Assembly (NCBI RefSeq): GCF_042219855.1
Contig: NZ_JBHJHP010000001.1
Span: 248,001-312,000 of the forward strand
Origin: JBHJHP01 sp042219855
GTDB lineage: Bacteria > Bacteroidota > Bacteroidia > Bacteroidales > UBA5342
DNA: 64,000 nucleotides
Direction: 5' to 3'
The notes beneath the pieces were generated by a model. It worked only from the letters and a program-made list of their open reading frames with translations, was not told the DNA's origin and did not search any database. Of this stretch, positions 20,001-27,451 are shown in pieces. Position numbers and translations under genes: made by a program. Within the stretch, counting starts at the first letter, position 1, and every line of letters starts with the position of its first letter.

Positions 20001-20321
20001 CCTGATTATTTCCGAAAAAGTGGTTTAGGTCCGGTTATCGGAACAAGAACATGGGGTGGTTTAATCGGTATCAGTGGTGCACCTGCCTTAATCGATAACG
20101 GAAGCATTACCGTACCAACATTCCGTATGTATGATCCGGATGGTAAATGGTTTAAAGAGGGGCATGGTGTTGATCCGGACATAAAAGTACCACAGGATTA
20201 TCAGAAACTGGCAAAAGGTGACGATGAACAACTCGATGTTGCCATTAAGGAAGTGATGAAGCGGCTCAACAGCACTGATAATTTTAAAGCACCGGAACGA
20301 CCGGCATACGAAAAAAGATAA
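17049..20321 (+). CDS. Secreted Tricorn-like S41 peptidase
   Basis: 1090 residues with a signal peptide to about residue 20 (FLFLLSVYGMAQAQ), so it acts in the envelope, whereas archaeal Tricorn is cytosolic. Residues about 25-530 hold WD-like propeller strands with repeated S-P-D-G/S-K turns (FSPDGKKIAF, WSPDSKKLAF). A Lys/Glu-rich linker spans about 540-582. A C1 helical domain carries Ser756-His757 (NASHTY), then comes a PDZ domain near 790-860. The S41 core has the nucleophile Ser979 (GSGGD) followed by GTRTWGGLIG and GHGVDPDI. These match Tricorn's Ser745/His746 and Ser965 positions. It probably trims peptides. The gene is single, with a strong terminator. Confidence 0.92.
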   Translation: MRKLITFLFLLSVYGMAQAQISASLMQHPDVSDNQVCFVYGDDVWIAPKTGGTATRLSSPEGAESYPRFSPDGSMIAYTANYQGNSDVYVIPVKGGIPNRLTYHGMADVVLGWTPDGKSVLFASSRESGRQRYAQFYTIPVAGGSPIKLPVPYGFYASFSPDGKKIAFTDISRVNRNWKRYRGGMAPDITVFDLSTYASENITNNDANDELPMWVGNAIYYMSDAGPNKKNNIWKYDLASKKNTQMTHFKDYDITFPGNSNSDIIFEAGGQLYLYNMASEKTNELKINLVSDQRELISQLKKVDKYTQSATVSPDGNRVIVQARGELFDLPATEGFVSDLTQTPGAAERNPSWSPDGKTLAYWSDASGEYQLVLRDMTGNNEAKTVTSFSNGFRYDIFWSPDSKKLAFIDQAMNICYYDVESGKVVKFDRGKYMYEGGLRSFRVSWSPDSKLMTYSHSVNNRLLTAVFLYDTENSKLTQLTSGYYADANPVFSADGKYLFYSTNRSFDPVYSDLDNTFIYPNSTQVVVGTLTADGESILAPKNDETKIEEKKKESEEKADKSKKDKKGEKEEAKEDKPEPVKIDTEGFEDRVEVLDIKPGNIGNLSAVDGKLIYVRYPNAGAPEGEKPQLKYYDIKEREVKTIAPQVSQYSLTADGKKMLVSQNGKMAVINVGPDQKIEKTVPTQDMAMEVVPKEEWRQIFTDVWRIERDFFYDPNMHGVDWNAMKSRYGQLIEQANSRNDVNIIIGDLIAELNASHTYNGGGDIERASQMNVGYLGADLKVENGAFRIKKIITGAPWDIEVRSPLDQPGVKVNEGDYILAVNGQKTDVNKPISAAFQGMAGSTVQLTVNSEPNMKDAKKVLVKLLSDETRLRHLAWIESNREKVDKATDGKIGYVYVRSTGVDGQNELIRQYYGQIAKEGFIIDERFNSGGQIPDRFVELLNRKPLAFFAVRDGKDWQWPPAANFGPKVMLINGFSGSGGDAFPDYFRKSGLGPVIGTRTWGGLIGISGAPALIDNGSITVPTFRMYDPDGKWFKEGHGVDPDIKVPQDYQKLAKGDDEQLDVAIKEVMKRLNSTDNFKAPERPAYEKR

Positions 20322-20342
20322 ATTCAACTTTTTATATAATTT

Positions 20343-20375
20343 AAAAAGCAGGACGAGCAAGGTCCTGCTTTTTTT
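20343..20375 (+). terminator. Rho-independent terminator of the Tricorn-like gene
   Basis: The stem GCAGGAC/GTCCTGC is flanked by an A-run on the left and a T-run on the right, 22 bp after the stop. The remainder of 20376-20710 holds no credible gene; it carries the promoter element at 20669. Confidence 0.9.
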
Positions 20376-20668
20376 ATACAAGACTCTTTGCATATAAGTA
20401 TCAGAATTATTTTTCAGTCGTTACATATTTTTGGTCCTGTAATTGATATCGTCTGAATAAGTGATTTCCACAAGACACTGAATTTATGTTGTGGTTCTCG
20501 ATGTTTGACCAGCTTTTATCTTAATCATACAGCGTTGAAAGGTCTGATCACCTTGGTTCAGACTAAAAAGTGAATATTTTAAAACACCTTCAACCTGTAA
20601 ATTCACACCTTCATCTTATCATATCACACTTCCGGCATCTTAAGTTTTACGCCTCTTTTCGGGCGATA

Positions 20669-20676
20669 TACTTTTG
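20669..20676 (+). promoter_or_regulatory. -7 promoter element of the small barrel gene
   Basis: TACTTTTG matches TAnnTTTG and lies 34 bp before the ATG at 20711, giving a leader of about 30 nt. No convincing -33 TTG is visible. Confidence 0.5.
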
Positions 20677-20710
20677 TTTCATGAAATCACAACACTTAAA
20701 ATTTAAAAAC

Positions 20711-21295
20711 ATGAAAACAAAAGGAACAGTATTAATAATGCTTATCGTATTATCATTAAGTTGTTTTGCTCAGGAATCGGAAAAAAGATTTGGTATTGAA
20801 CTGAACAGTGGCGCATCTGTGTCCATCAAAAAAACGGATGATGTAACATTCAATCCGGGATTTGGTTTTGAGGGAATACTGCATTACAGGTTTTTGTCTC
20901 ATCTGGGTGTTTATGCAGGATGGGGATGGAACCGTTTTGGCTCAGAAATGTCATTTGCAGGAAACGATGTGTGCTTTGAAGAAACGGGATATGTGATGGG
21001 GCTGAACTTTAAACATCCATTGGGAAAGTCAAAGATGGATTATTATTTACGGGCTGGTGCTCTGTATAATCATATTGAAACTGAGAATAACGCCGGGGAT
21101 ATTATTAATGACACCAAACATGGATGGGGTTATCAGTTGGCTGGTGGCATAGCCATTCCTTTTGGAAACAACTGGAGTTTTACACCCGGACTTAAATTTA
21201 ACTCTCTCGTAAGAGATACGGAGTTTGAGGGCGATCCCAAAACACTTTTTTATCAATATGTTTCAGTTCGGGTTGGTGTAATTAAACAGTTTTAA
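20711..21295 (+). CDS. Small outer-membrane beta-barrel protein
   Basis: 194 residues from the ATG at 20711, which starts a clean signal peptide (TVLIMLIVLSLSCFAQ). A longer in-frame extension to 20570 is rejected because it does not look like a signal and lies upstream of the likely promoter. The mature part has about eight amphipathic strands (GFGFEGILHYRFL, GVYAGWGWNRFG, YYLRAGALYNHI, QLAGGIAIPFG) and ends YVSVRVGVIKQF, the usual barrel C terminus. It resembles the outer membrane protein beta-barrel (OmpW/OmpX-size) families. A stable hairpin separates it from the following lipoprotein gene. Confidence 0.78.
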   Translation: MKTKGTVLIMLIVLSLSCFAQESEKRFGIELNSGASVSIKKTDDVTFNPGFGFEGILHYRFLSHLGVYAGWGWNRFGSEMSFAGNDVCFEETGYVMGLNFKHPLGKSKMDYYLRAGALYNHIETENNAGDIINDTKHGWGYQLAGGIAIPFGNNWSFTPGLKFNSLVRDTEFEGDPKTLFYQYVSVRVGVIKQF

Positions 21296-21307
21296 TTTTT
21301 GAAGTGT

Positions 21308-21341
21308 GAGGACAGTTTGATATAACCGGCAAATTGTCCTC
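21308..21341 (+). terminator. Strong intergenic hairpin, weak terminator or mRNA processing site
   Basis: GAGGACAGTTTG pairs with CAAATTGTCCTC (12 bp, one G-U) across a 10-nt loop, 13 bp after the barrel gene stop. The following TCATATTTATTC is only a weak T-tract, so it may attenuate transcription or stabilise mRNA instead of terminating fully. Confidence 0.6.
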
Positions 21342-21379
21342 TCATATTTATTCACGGATTAACCAATAAAAGTACAGTT

Positions 21380-21742
21380 ATGAAAAAATATAGTTTTATT
21401 TCGATTATATGCATTATTCTGCTCATCTCTTGTGAGAAGGAGACTAATATACGATTTGGATTTGATTCCCGCATTGACAAGTCATCAGAAGGTTTGGTAA
21501 TAGCCGACATTTCTGACGGTGTTGATCATATTATGCTTAAAGGTATTTTAAATCTTTCAGAAGGAGAAGCTGAAGTTACGCTTTTAAACAGTTATGGAGA
21601 CATCGTTTATTCATCCATCATAAAGGCACCGGAACAATGGTCGGTGGAAGAAGCTTTTGCTGCCCGACCAGGGTACTGGAAGCTGAAGTATAAAAGCCAT
21701 AATGGGATTGGTGAAATAGATTTACACTTGTGGAAATACTGA
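21380..21742 (+). CDS. Small lipoprotein of unknown function
   Basis: 120 residues. The signal sequence ends in a lipobox (IICIILLISC, Cys18), so the protein should be lipid-anchored. The mature 100 residues form a probable single beta sandwich (GEAEVTLLNSYGDIVYSS, YWKLKYKSHNGIGEIDLHLW). No family is recognised. It lies 84 bp after the small barrel gene and 102 bp before a LytS-type kinase on the same strand, so it may be an envelope component of the same signalling group. That link is inference. Confidence 0.7.
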   Translation: MKKYSFISIICIILLISCEKETNIRFGFDSRIDKSSEGLVIADISDGVDHIMLKGILNLSEGEAEVTLLNSYGDIVYSSIIKAPEQWSVEEAFAARPGYWKLKYKSHNGIGEIDLHLWKY

Positions 21743-21844
21743 ATTAGGATAAAAATTATTCAGGGGCAGTTTAATTTATCATAGCATTATATTCTGCAAT
21801 ACATTTTATACTTTTGAAAATAACGCACAGTTGAAAAGACTCAC

Positions 21845-22933
21845 ATGCTTTTTAAACAGGTAAACAGTATATTCCCCTTTAAGCGCCTTTTAAAGTTCTT
21901 ATTAGGCATTGCTGTTGTCATTCAGCTTATTGTGATTCTGTATAATCATATGAGTGGTTATTTTATTCTGGATGGTTATTGGCATTTTGTCCGAAGACTT
22001 TTGAGAGGAACGTCGTTAAGTCTGCTTGCCGGTTTCTTAATTGCATATCCCGATCTATTCGTGATTGAATACCTGAACAGAGTCGCGCCATGGGGAAAGA
22101 ATATATTTAAACGGATTCCATTGCAGTTGATACTGTCGTTATGTACCTCGGCGGTTGTAGCAATATCGGTGACTTTGTTTGCACACTGGATTAAGCCTTA
22201 CACTGATCATGCAATTGTAAGTATTGTTTTTACTAATATACTGATCTACGCCGTGGTCAATATTGTTGTTATGGCAATTTTTGAAGGATGGATACTGTAT
22301 ATTGAACGAACGAAGGCAAAACAAATGGCAGACAACCTGCAGACCGAGCTTTCCCAGATTAAATTCGAAGTGTTGAAAAGCCAGATTAATCCACATTTTA
22401 TGTTTAACAGTCTGAATGTACTATCAGGATTAATGAACAGGGATGTGACAAAAGCACAGCAGTTTATTGATGAATTCTCTATGATTTATCGTTATGTACT
22501 GGAGACTATTGAACAGCCGGTTGCTACATTAGGGAAAGAACTCGAGTTTATGCGATCTTATCTTTTTTTACAACAAATCAGGTATGGAGAGAATTTAACC
22601 TATTCTGTAGATATAAGTGCCGGACTTATGGACTTGTTTCTTCCACCCCTTTCGCTACAGGTTGTTTTGGAAAATGCCATGAAACATAACATTATTAATG
22701 AATCAAAACCGCTACATATTGAAATAACAGATGATGCCTTAACCTTGATAGTAAAAAATAATTTGCAACCAAAGATTTCGAAAGGTGTTTCAACCGGACT
22801 GGGTTTAAAAAATCTGGTAAAACGGTATGCCTTAATCAGTAATCTTGAACCTGAATTTAAATTGGATAGTAACCACTATATTGCCAGACTACCATTAATA
22901 AAAACTGAACTCCATGAAGGTACTTATCATTGA
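21845..22933 (+). CDS. LytS/YehU-type sensor histidine kinase
   Basis: 362 residues. Four transmembrane helices occupy about residues 10-150, with no large periplasmic sensor. The His_kinase domain begins near 165, with the phosphoacceptor His184 in the family signature QINPHFMFNSLN. A degenerate HATPase domain follows (LENAMKHNII, then GLGLKNLVKRY). This architecture is the standard Bacteroidota LytS-like kinase that pairs with a LytTR regulator. The regulator gene begins 20 bp before this stop, so the two are translationally coupled. The signal sensed is unknown; the preceding barrel and lipoprotein could participate. Confidence 0.92.
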   Translation: MLFKQVNSIFPFKRLLKFLLGIAVVIQLIVILYNHMSGYFILDGYWHFVRRLLRGTSLSLLAGFLIAYPDLFVIEYLNRVAPWGKNIFKRIPLQLILSLCTSAVVAISVTLFAHWIKPYTDHAIVSIVFTNILIYAVVNIVVMAIFEGWILYIERTKAKQMADNLQTELSQIKFEVLKSQINPHFMFNSLNVLSGLMNRDVTKAQQFIDEFSMIYRYVLETIEQPVATLGKELEFMRSYLFLQQIRYGENLTYSVDISAGLMDLFLPPLSLQVVLENAMKHNIINESKPLHIEITDDALTLIVKNNLQPKISKGVSTGLGLKNLVKRYALISNLEPEFKLDSNHYIARLPLIKTELHEGTYH

Positions 22934-23669
22934 AGATGAACATTTCGCAGCCGAAAAACTGGAACAAATGGTATTGGAAATTAATCCATCCATAAGTGTT
23001 GCTGCAAAAACAGGTTCTATAAAAGAGTCCGTCAAATGGTTAATGAATAATTCTGTTGATCTCATTTTTCTGGACATCCAGCTATCCGATGGTATCAGCT
23101 TCAGTATATTTGAGCAGGTAATGATAAATACGCCGGTAATTTTTACAACGGCTTATGATCAGTATGCCATTAAAGCATTTCAACTCAACAGTATTGCTTA
23201 CCTTCTAAAACCGATAAGGAGAATTGAATTAGAGGAGAGTCTGCAAAAATATCAAACACTGAAATCTGCTTTCTCCATCGATTTTGAAACGTTGCTGGCA
23301 AATATTCAAGGCAGGGAGCCAGATTACAAAAAGCGGTTTCTTATCCAGCTTGGTGAAAAAATACGAAAAGTTGAAATAGGAGAGATTGCCTATTTTTTTG
23401 TGCTTGAGAAAGCGGTTTATCTGAGAACTTTTCAGGGTAAATCCTATCCTGTCGATTATACATTGGATAAACTGGAAAGTCTGATTAATCCTGAGAAATT
23501 TTTCAGAATTAACCGAAAGTATATTGTCAGTATAGAATCGATAAATAATATGGTAGCTTATTCCAGATCGCGTGTTAAACTGGAATTGATCCCGGTAGCC
23601 GATGATGAACGGGATACAATTGTCAGTATTGATCGTTCCGGGGATTTTAAAAAATGGCTGAATGCATGA
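22914..23669 (+). CDS. LytTR-family response regulator
   Basis: 251 residues. The receiver domain (1-120) has acidic residues IIEDE at 5-9, phospho-acceptor Asp54 in IFLDIQLSDG, and the conserved Thr/Lys region (FTTAYDQY, YLLKPI). A LytTR DNA-binding domain fills about 140-250 (RFLIQLGEKIRKVEIGEIAYF, LDKLESLINPEKFFRINRKYIV). It overlaps the kinase gene by 20 bp and is its cognate partner. LytTR proteins usually bind paired direct repeats near promoters; a target could be the HEXXH protein gene that follows 268 bp downstream, but no repeat was identified. Confidence 0.93.
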   Translation: MKVLIIEDEHFAAEKLEQMVLEINPSISVAAKTGSIKESVKWLMNNSVDLIFLDIQLSDGISFSIFEQVMINTPVIFTTAYDQYAIKAFQLNSIAYLLKPIRRIELEESLQKYQTLKSAFSIDFETLLANIQGREPDYKKRFLIQLGEKIRKVEIGEIAYFFVLEKAVYLRTFQGKSYPVDYTLDKLESLINPEKFFRINRKYIVSIESINNMVAYSRSRVKLELIPVADDERDTIVSIDRSGDFKKWLNA

Positions 23670-23937
23670 ACGGTTGTAAAATGAATGCTTTTATCAGGAA
23701 AAATCAATCTGTTTCTGAAACTAATTTCACTGTGTAAGGCATCAACTAATTCTTAAACCAGATGAAATGAAATAGTAAGAAAAGTGTAAAAAATCTTTTA
23801 TTCATATCAGCTTTCTTATTTAGCACGTTCATACTTCAATTAAACACCTTCATAACCTTTTTTTTCATGAATACTTTCTGTACGTATAATTTTATACAAG
23901 TGATTTAAAGGAATAACCATTCATTTTTTAAAACAAC

Positions 23938-25200
23938 ATGAAAGCACTTAAAAATAAACTAATTTGGATTAGCATATTAAGTGGTATAACCGGTTTACAA
24001 GCTCAGATATCAGGTTTTATTCAGGGAGATGAGAACTATACGCTTACATTGGCTTTTCACAATACGGATACTTTGGTGGTTGTGACTCCACAGGATTATC
24101 TGGTTTCTGATCAGGACAAAACAGATATAGAAAGCTATGTTTTCTGGGAACAGTATCAGAAAAGGCCTGTTTATATATACAAGTCCGAAAATGAGTTACA
24201 GCCGGATGATTTCAAGAGACATCTGCAGTTTTACGGACCATTCTGTGAGTTTAAAGATCCTGATATTCGTACTATTCCATTTAAACCGATCCCTGGTGGA
24301 TTTGCCTTTAATGACGAAACTTTTAGCAGACCAAACGATTCATTCTTTTATCTGAACGATGACGCTACACGTCTGTTTACCTGTCGCAATTCAACTGAGG
24401 TTCCTCACCAGTATGCGAATCTGGCTGCAGGCTATTTCCCCCTTTATATTTTCAGAGGAACAGAATTGTATTTTAGTGGATATGGAGAATCTGTTTCGGG
24501 AAAATCGAGAATAAATGATATCATGAAAATGAGACAGTCTTACTTTCGTATAATTCAGACAAAGTATTTCAGTTTTGGATTGGCTAACGATATCTGCTCT
24601 GATTCGCTGATAGATATGAATATTGAAAATGCGGATCAATTTCTTGAAAATTTATGCAGAATTCTAAAAACAGATACAAGCCTTCAGGAGAGGATAAAGA
24701 CCTACATTTACAGGAATATGACTGATCTGCAGAACTTTTTATCTATTTCACCTCATATGACTGTTTATGGGAAATCAATTGGAGAAATCAATCATCTTTC
24801 AACTTTTGATATGGCAGTATTTCAACATGAAACGGCACATACTATAATAGGAAAGAAAATAGGATTCCAGTCCAATAGTTTCTTTTCTGAAGGTTTTGCT
24901 GTGTATACCGGTTATTGTTTGGAAAATGATGGGTACGAAAACGATGTGGCATCGGCCAAAGAACATCTTGATTTGCTTACAGTTGAAAATATTACAGGTC
25001 CTGATCACCGGTTTTATGCCTTGCCCGGAATGTACCAGATATCCGGTGTTTTTACACGGTATACTATTGAAAAAACAGGAATAGATTTGTTTAAGGAAAT
25101 TTATGCCTCTGAAAATATTGAAAAAGCTTTTGATCAACATGGATATCCTCTGTCATCGCTGATCTCAGAATTTCAAGATTATATTGAGAATTTAAGGTAG
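23938..25200 (+). CDS. Secreted HEXXH-type (gluzincin-like) putative metalloprotein
   Basis: 420 residues with a signal peptide to about residue 22 (LIWISILSGITGLQAQ). The zinc-binding motif HETAH is at residues 297-301, with a candidate third ligand Glu318 in SEGFAVYTGY. The order HEXXH then E-G-F-A resembles gluzincin metallopeptidases such as M1. The spacing between the second His and Glu is 16 residues, slightly shorter than the usual 18. The N-terminal 280 residues match no family I recognise. It follows the LytS/LytR pair, separated by 268 bp. Without a GAMEN-type exopeptidase motif, an endopeptidase or an inactive relative are both possible. Confidence 0.7.
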   Translation: MKALKNKLIWISILSGITGLQAQISGFIQGDENYTLTLAFHNTDTLVVVTPQDYLVSDQDKTDIESYVFWEQYQKRPVYIYKSENELQPDDFKRHLQFYGPFCEFKDPDIRTIPFKPIPGGFAFNDETFSRPNDSFFYLNDDATRLFTCRNSTEVPHQYANLAAGYFPLYIFRGTELYFSGYGESVSGKSRINDIMKMRQSYFRIIQTKYFSFGLANDICSDSLIDMNIENADQFLENLCRILKTDTSLQERIKTYIYRNMTDLQNFLSISPHMTVYGKSIGEINHLSTFDMAVFQHETAHTIIGKKIGFQSNSFFSEGFAVYTGYCLENDGYENDVASAKEHLDLLTVENITGPDHRFYALPGMYQISGVFTRYTIEKTGIDLFKEIYASENIEKAFDQHGYPLSSLISEFQDYIENLR

Positions 25201-25781
25201 TTTCTTTATAATTTGATTTTGAAGTTACAACCTATCTTTTACTGCTTTTGTTTGAAAATGAGCTTTATAGCATCCCGAAATAAATTAGATCCCTTTTGGA
25301 AGTTTTAATTTCCGCTCTGTTTTTTATAACTTTACTGAACCTGAACGTTAAGTTTAATTCGATTTGGACAGGTTTTTATAAATGACACTTCATTTATTAA
25401 CCTTAGTTTATCCCACAGGCTATTCGCCTGAAATAAAACGTTTTAATACTATCTGGTTCATTTGTATTTAACAGTTGATCTAAGTTGTTTCAGTGGTCAC
25501 CTGTAAAGCAGTGTGATAAACATGATGTAAAATCAAAAACGATGTATATGATAAGCCAGGGGTTAAGCTTAAATATGGTCGTGATGTGTTTTAGTCGTTT
25601 TCCTTTTTAGGTTGGATAATTTTGGGGACCCGGATACCGAGTTTGATGAGAGCATAGGGGTTCAAAATTTCTTTAAGGATAAAGACGGATGATCGTAATA
25701 TTCTGATAATTAGTTTAATTCAATTAATACGATAGAGATATTTATTAATAATGTTAGTTTAAATAATAAAAAAGCAATAAT
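25201..25781. other. Long intergenic region with possible decayed coding remnant
   Basis: 581 bp without an intact gene. Two short overlapping-frame stretches look coding-like: 25535-25591 reads KNDVYDKPGVKLKYGRDVF then stop, and 25612-25692 reads through GDPDTEFDESIGVQ to a stop at 25690. They lie in different frames with no start codon, as expected for a frameshifted relic. A small hairpin CAGGC-TATTC-GCCTG is at 25416-25430. Evidence is thin. Confidence 0.3.
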
Positions 25782-26324
25782 ATGAATCTTACATTTAGTT
25801 TAAAAAAAGCACCGAATGTAACTTTTCGGTTTTTATTTCTTGTAGCAACTGTTGCATTTGTTTCGGCATGTACAAAAACAGATCCGGCTAATATTGATAG
25901 TGGCAATTGTAAAAGTCGAACGGGTAATTTAATGACAGCGGATGTCAATGGTGTTCATATTTGTACGGATATAGGCGCGGCATTATTGTTTAAGGATGAT
26001 GATAACAGATTAAATATGAATGGATTATTTTCAGAAAGTAATCCTGCGGCATCCATTGATCTTGAAGTGCTGAATGCACAGAAAGGAACCGTTGATCTTT
26101 CTCAGGCGCAATACAGTACGGATGATGAATCGGAATACTACATTGTTGACAGCGAATCAGGGGAAGGTTCAGGTCAGTTACAAATTTCTGCACTTACAGA
26201 AACAGAAGTGAAAGGGAGTTTTGAATTCACAGCAATTGGAATTAACAGTAATACGGATGAACCTAATGGTGATGTTGTAAAGGTTGAAAACGGTACATTT
26301 GAGTTCCAGTATTATACAAATTAA
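25782..26324 (+). CDS. Lipoprotein, DUF6252-like
   Basis: 180 residues. The signal sequence ends at a lipobox (LVATVAFVSAC, Cys near residue 30), predicting lipid anchoring. The mature protein begins with MTADVNGVH and ends with a strand pair (GSFEFTAIG, then VKVENGTFEFQY). This N-terminal ADVNG and C-terminal NGTFEFQY pattern is typical of small Bacteroidota lipoproteins grouped as DUF6252, which have no known function. The match is from memory of the pattern, not from a search. It stands alone between a long intergenic region and an aldo/keto reductase gene. Confidence 0.65.
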   Translation: MNLTFSLKKAPNVTFRFLFLVATVAFVSACTKTDPANIDSGNCKSRTGNLMTADVNGVHICTDIGAALLFKDDDNRLNMNGLFSESNPAASIDLEVLNAQKGTVDLSQAQYSTDDESEYYIVDSESGEGSGQLQISALTETEVKGSFEFTAIGINSNTDEPNGDVVKVENGTFEFQYYTN

Positions 26325-26444
26325 TCATTTTGAAATTCTGGATAACAACAAAAGCCTGTTGGTAATTATTCCATTAGCACCATTCTTGCAGAAGAATAAA
26401 GAACATTTCTGATTTTTAACTTGTTGTAATTAAAAACAATAGCT

Positions 26445-27383
26445 GTGAAAAGACGTGAATTTGTAAAAACAACTGCAGCAGCCATGGCCGGAATGTCATT
26501 GGTTGGACTGGGAACAACTGCTTTTGTAAAAAACGGGATTCCATACCGAACACTAGGAAAAACCGGTCTGAGTGTTTCACTGATTGGAGTAGGGGGACAT
26601 CATATTGGTGATCGCTTCATTACTGATGAAACATCGGTTAAGCTTATCCGTGAAGCTTTAGATAATGGGGTTAATTTCCTTGATAATGCCTGGCATTACA
26701 ATAATGGTAGAAGCGAGGAATTGATGGGGAAAGCTCTTTTGGACGGATACAGGGAAAAGGCAATTCTGATGACAAAGCATCATGGACGTGACCCTGAAAC
26801 GGCCAGGGAACATCTGGAAACAAGTCTGAAAAGGTTACAAACGGAGTACCTTGATCTATGGCAGTTTCATGAAATAGAAAGCATGGATTCAGTTGAGAAA
26901 ATCTATTCCTCAGGTGTGCTTGACTTTGTTCAGAAAAAGAAAGATGAAGGCGTTATCCGGCATATTGGATTTACCGGGCATTCCAGACCTGAAATTCACC
27001 GTGCAATGTTAGAGAAAGGATTTGAATGGGAAACTGTGCAAATGCCTGTAAATGTGCTGGATCATCATTATCTGAGCTTTACAAAAGAGATAATACCTTT
27101 GTTGCAGGAGAAAAATATTGGTATAATAGGTATGAAATCAGTTGCTTCCGGTTCCATAGTCAAAGAAGGCATTGCGAGCATTGAGGAGTGTTTACGGTTT
27201 AGCATGACCATTCCTGTTTCCACACTTGTTTCAGGAATGAATAACTTGAAACATCTCAGGCATAACATGGAAATAGCCCGTAATTTTAAACCCATGACCG
27301 AAGAAGAGATAAGTACTTTACTTGATAAAACCTTCGAACATGCTCAGGGAGGTAAACACGAATGGTATAAGGATAAAGTTTAG
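26445..27383 (+). CDS. Tat-exported aldo/keto reductase
   Basis: 312 residues beginning with a GTG. A twin-arginine signal is present (KRREFVKTTAAAMAGMSLVGLG), so the folded enzyme is probably exported to the periplasm. The aldo/keto reductase TIM barrel follows: RTLGKTGLSVSLIGVGGHH, Asp/Tyr region FLDNAWHYNNG, catalytic-Lys region AILMTKHHGR, LDLWQFHEI, and IRHIGFTGHS. In the AKR tetrad (Asp, Tyr, Lys, His), FLDNAWHYNNG supplies Asp and Tyr, TKHHG the Lys, and WQFHEI the His. The substrate is unknown. The C-terminal ferredoxin extension found in some relatives is absent. It ends at a shared bidirectional terminator. Confidence 0.88.
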   Translation: MKRREFVKTTAAAMAGMSLVGLGTTAFVKNGIPYRTLGKTGLSVSLIGVGGHHIGDRFITDETSVKLIREALDNGVNFLDNAWHYNNGRSEELMGKALLDGYREKAILMTKHHGRDPETAREHLETSLKRLQTEYLDLWQFHEIESMDSVEKIYSSGVLDFVQKKKDEGVIRHIGFTGHSRPEIHRAMLEKGFEWETVQMPVNVLDHHYLSFTKEIIPLLQEKNIGIIGMKSVASGSIVKEGIASIEECLRFSMTIPVSTLVSGMNNLKHLRHNMEIARNFKPMTEEEISTLLDKTFEHAQGGKHEWYKDKV

Positions 27384-27400
27384 ATTTATAAGTGATAGTG

Positions 27401-27437
27401 AAAAAAAAACAGCTCCCGTCGGGAGCTGTTTTTTTTG
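27401..27437. terminator. Bidirectional Rho-independent terminator
   Basis: AACAGCTCCC and GGGAGCTGTT pair across the loop GTC, with an A-run on the left and a T-run on the right. It sits between the convergent aldo/keto reductase and giant beta-helix genes and should stop both transcripts. Confidence 0.95.
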
Positions 27438-27451
27438 TTATTAATCTAATG

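Noticed and set aside
20570..20710. Upstream extension of the small barrel protein
   Set aside because: It would hide the signal peptide and overlap a likely promoter.
25601..25700. GGGGTTCAAAAT as a possible tRNA T-arm
   Set aside because: No acceptor or anticodon stem can be drawn around it.
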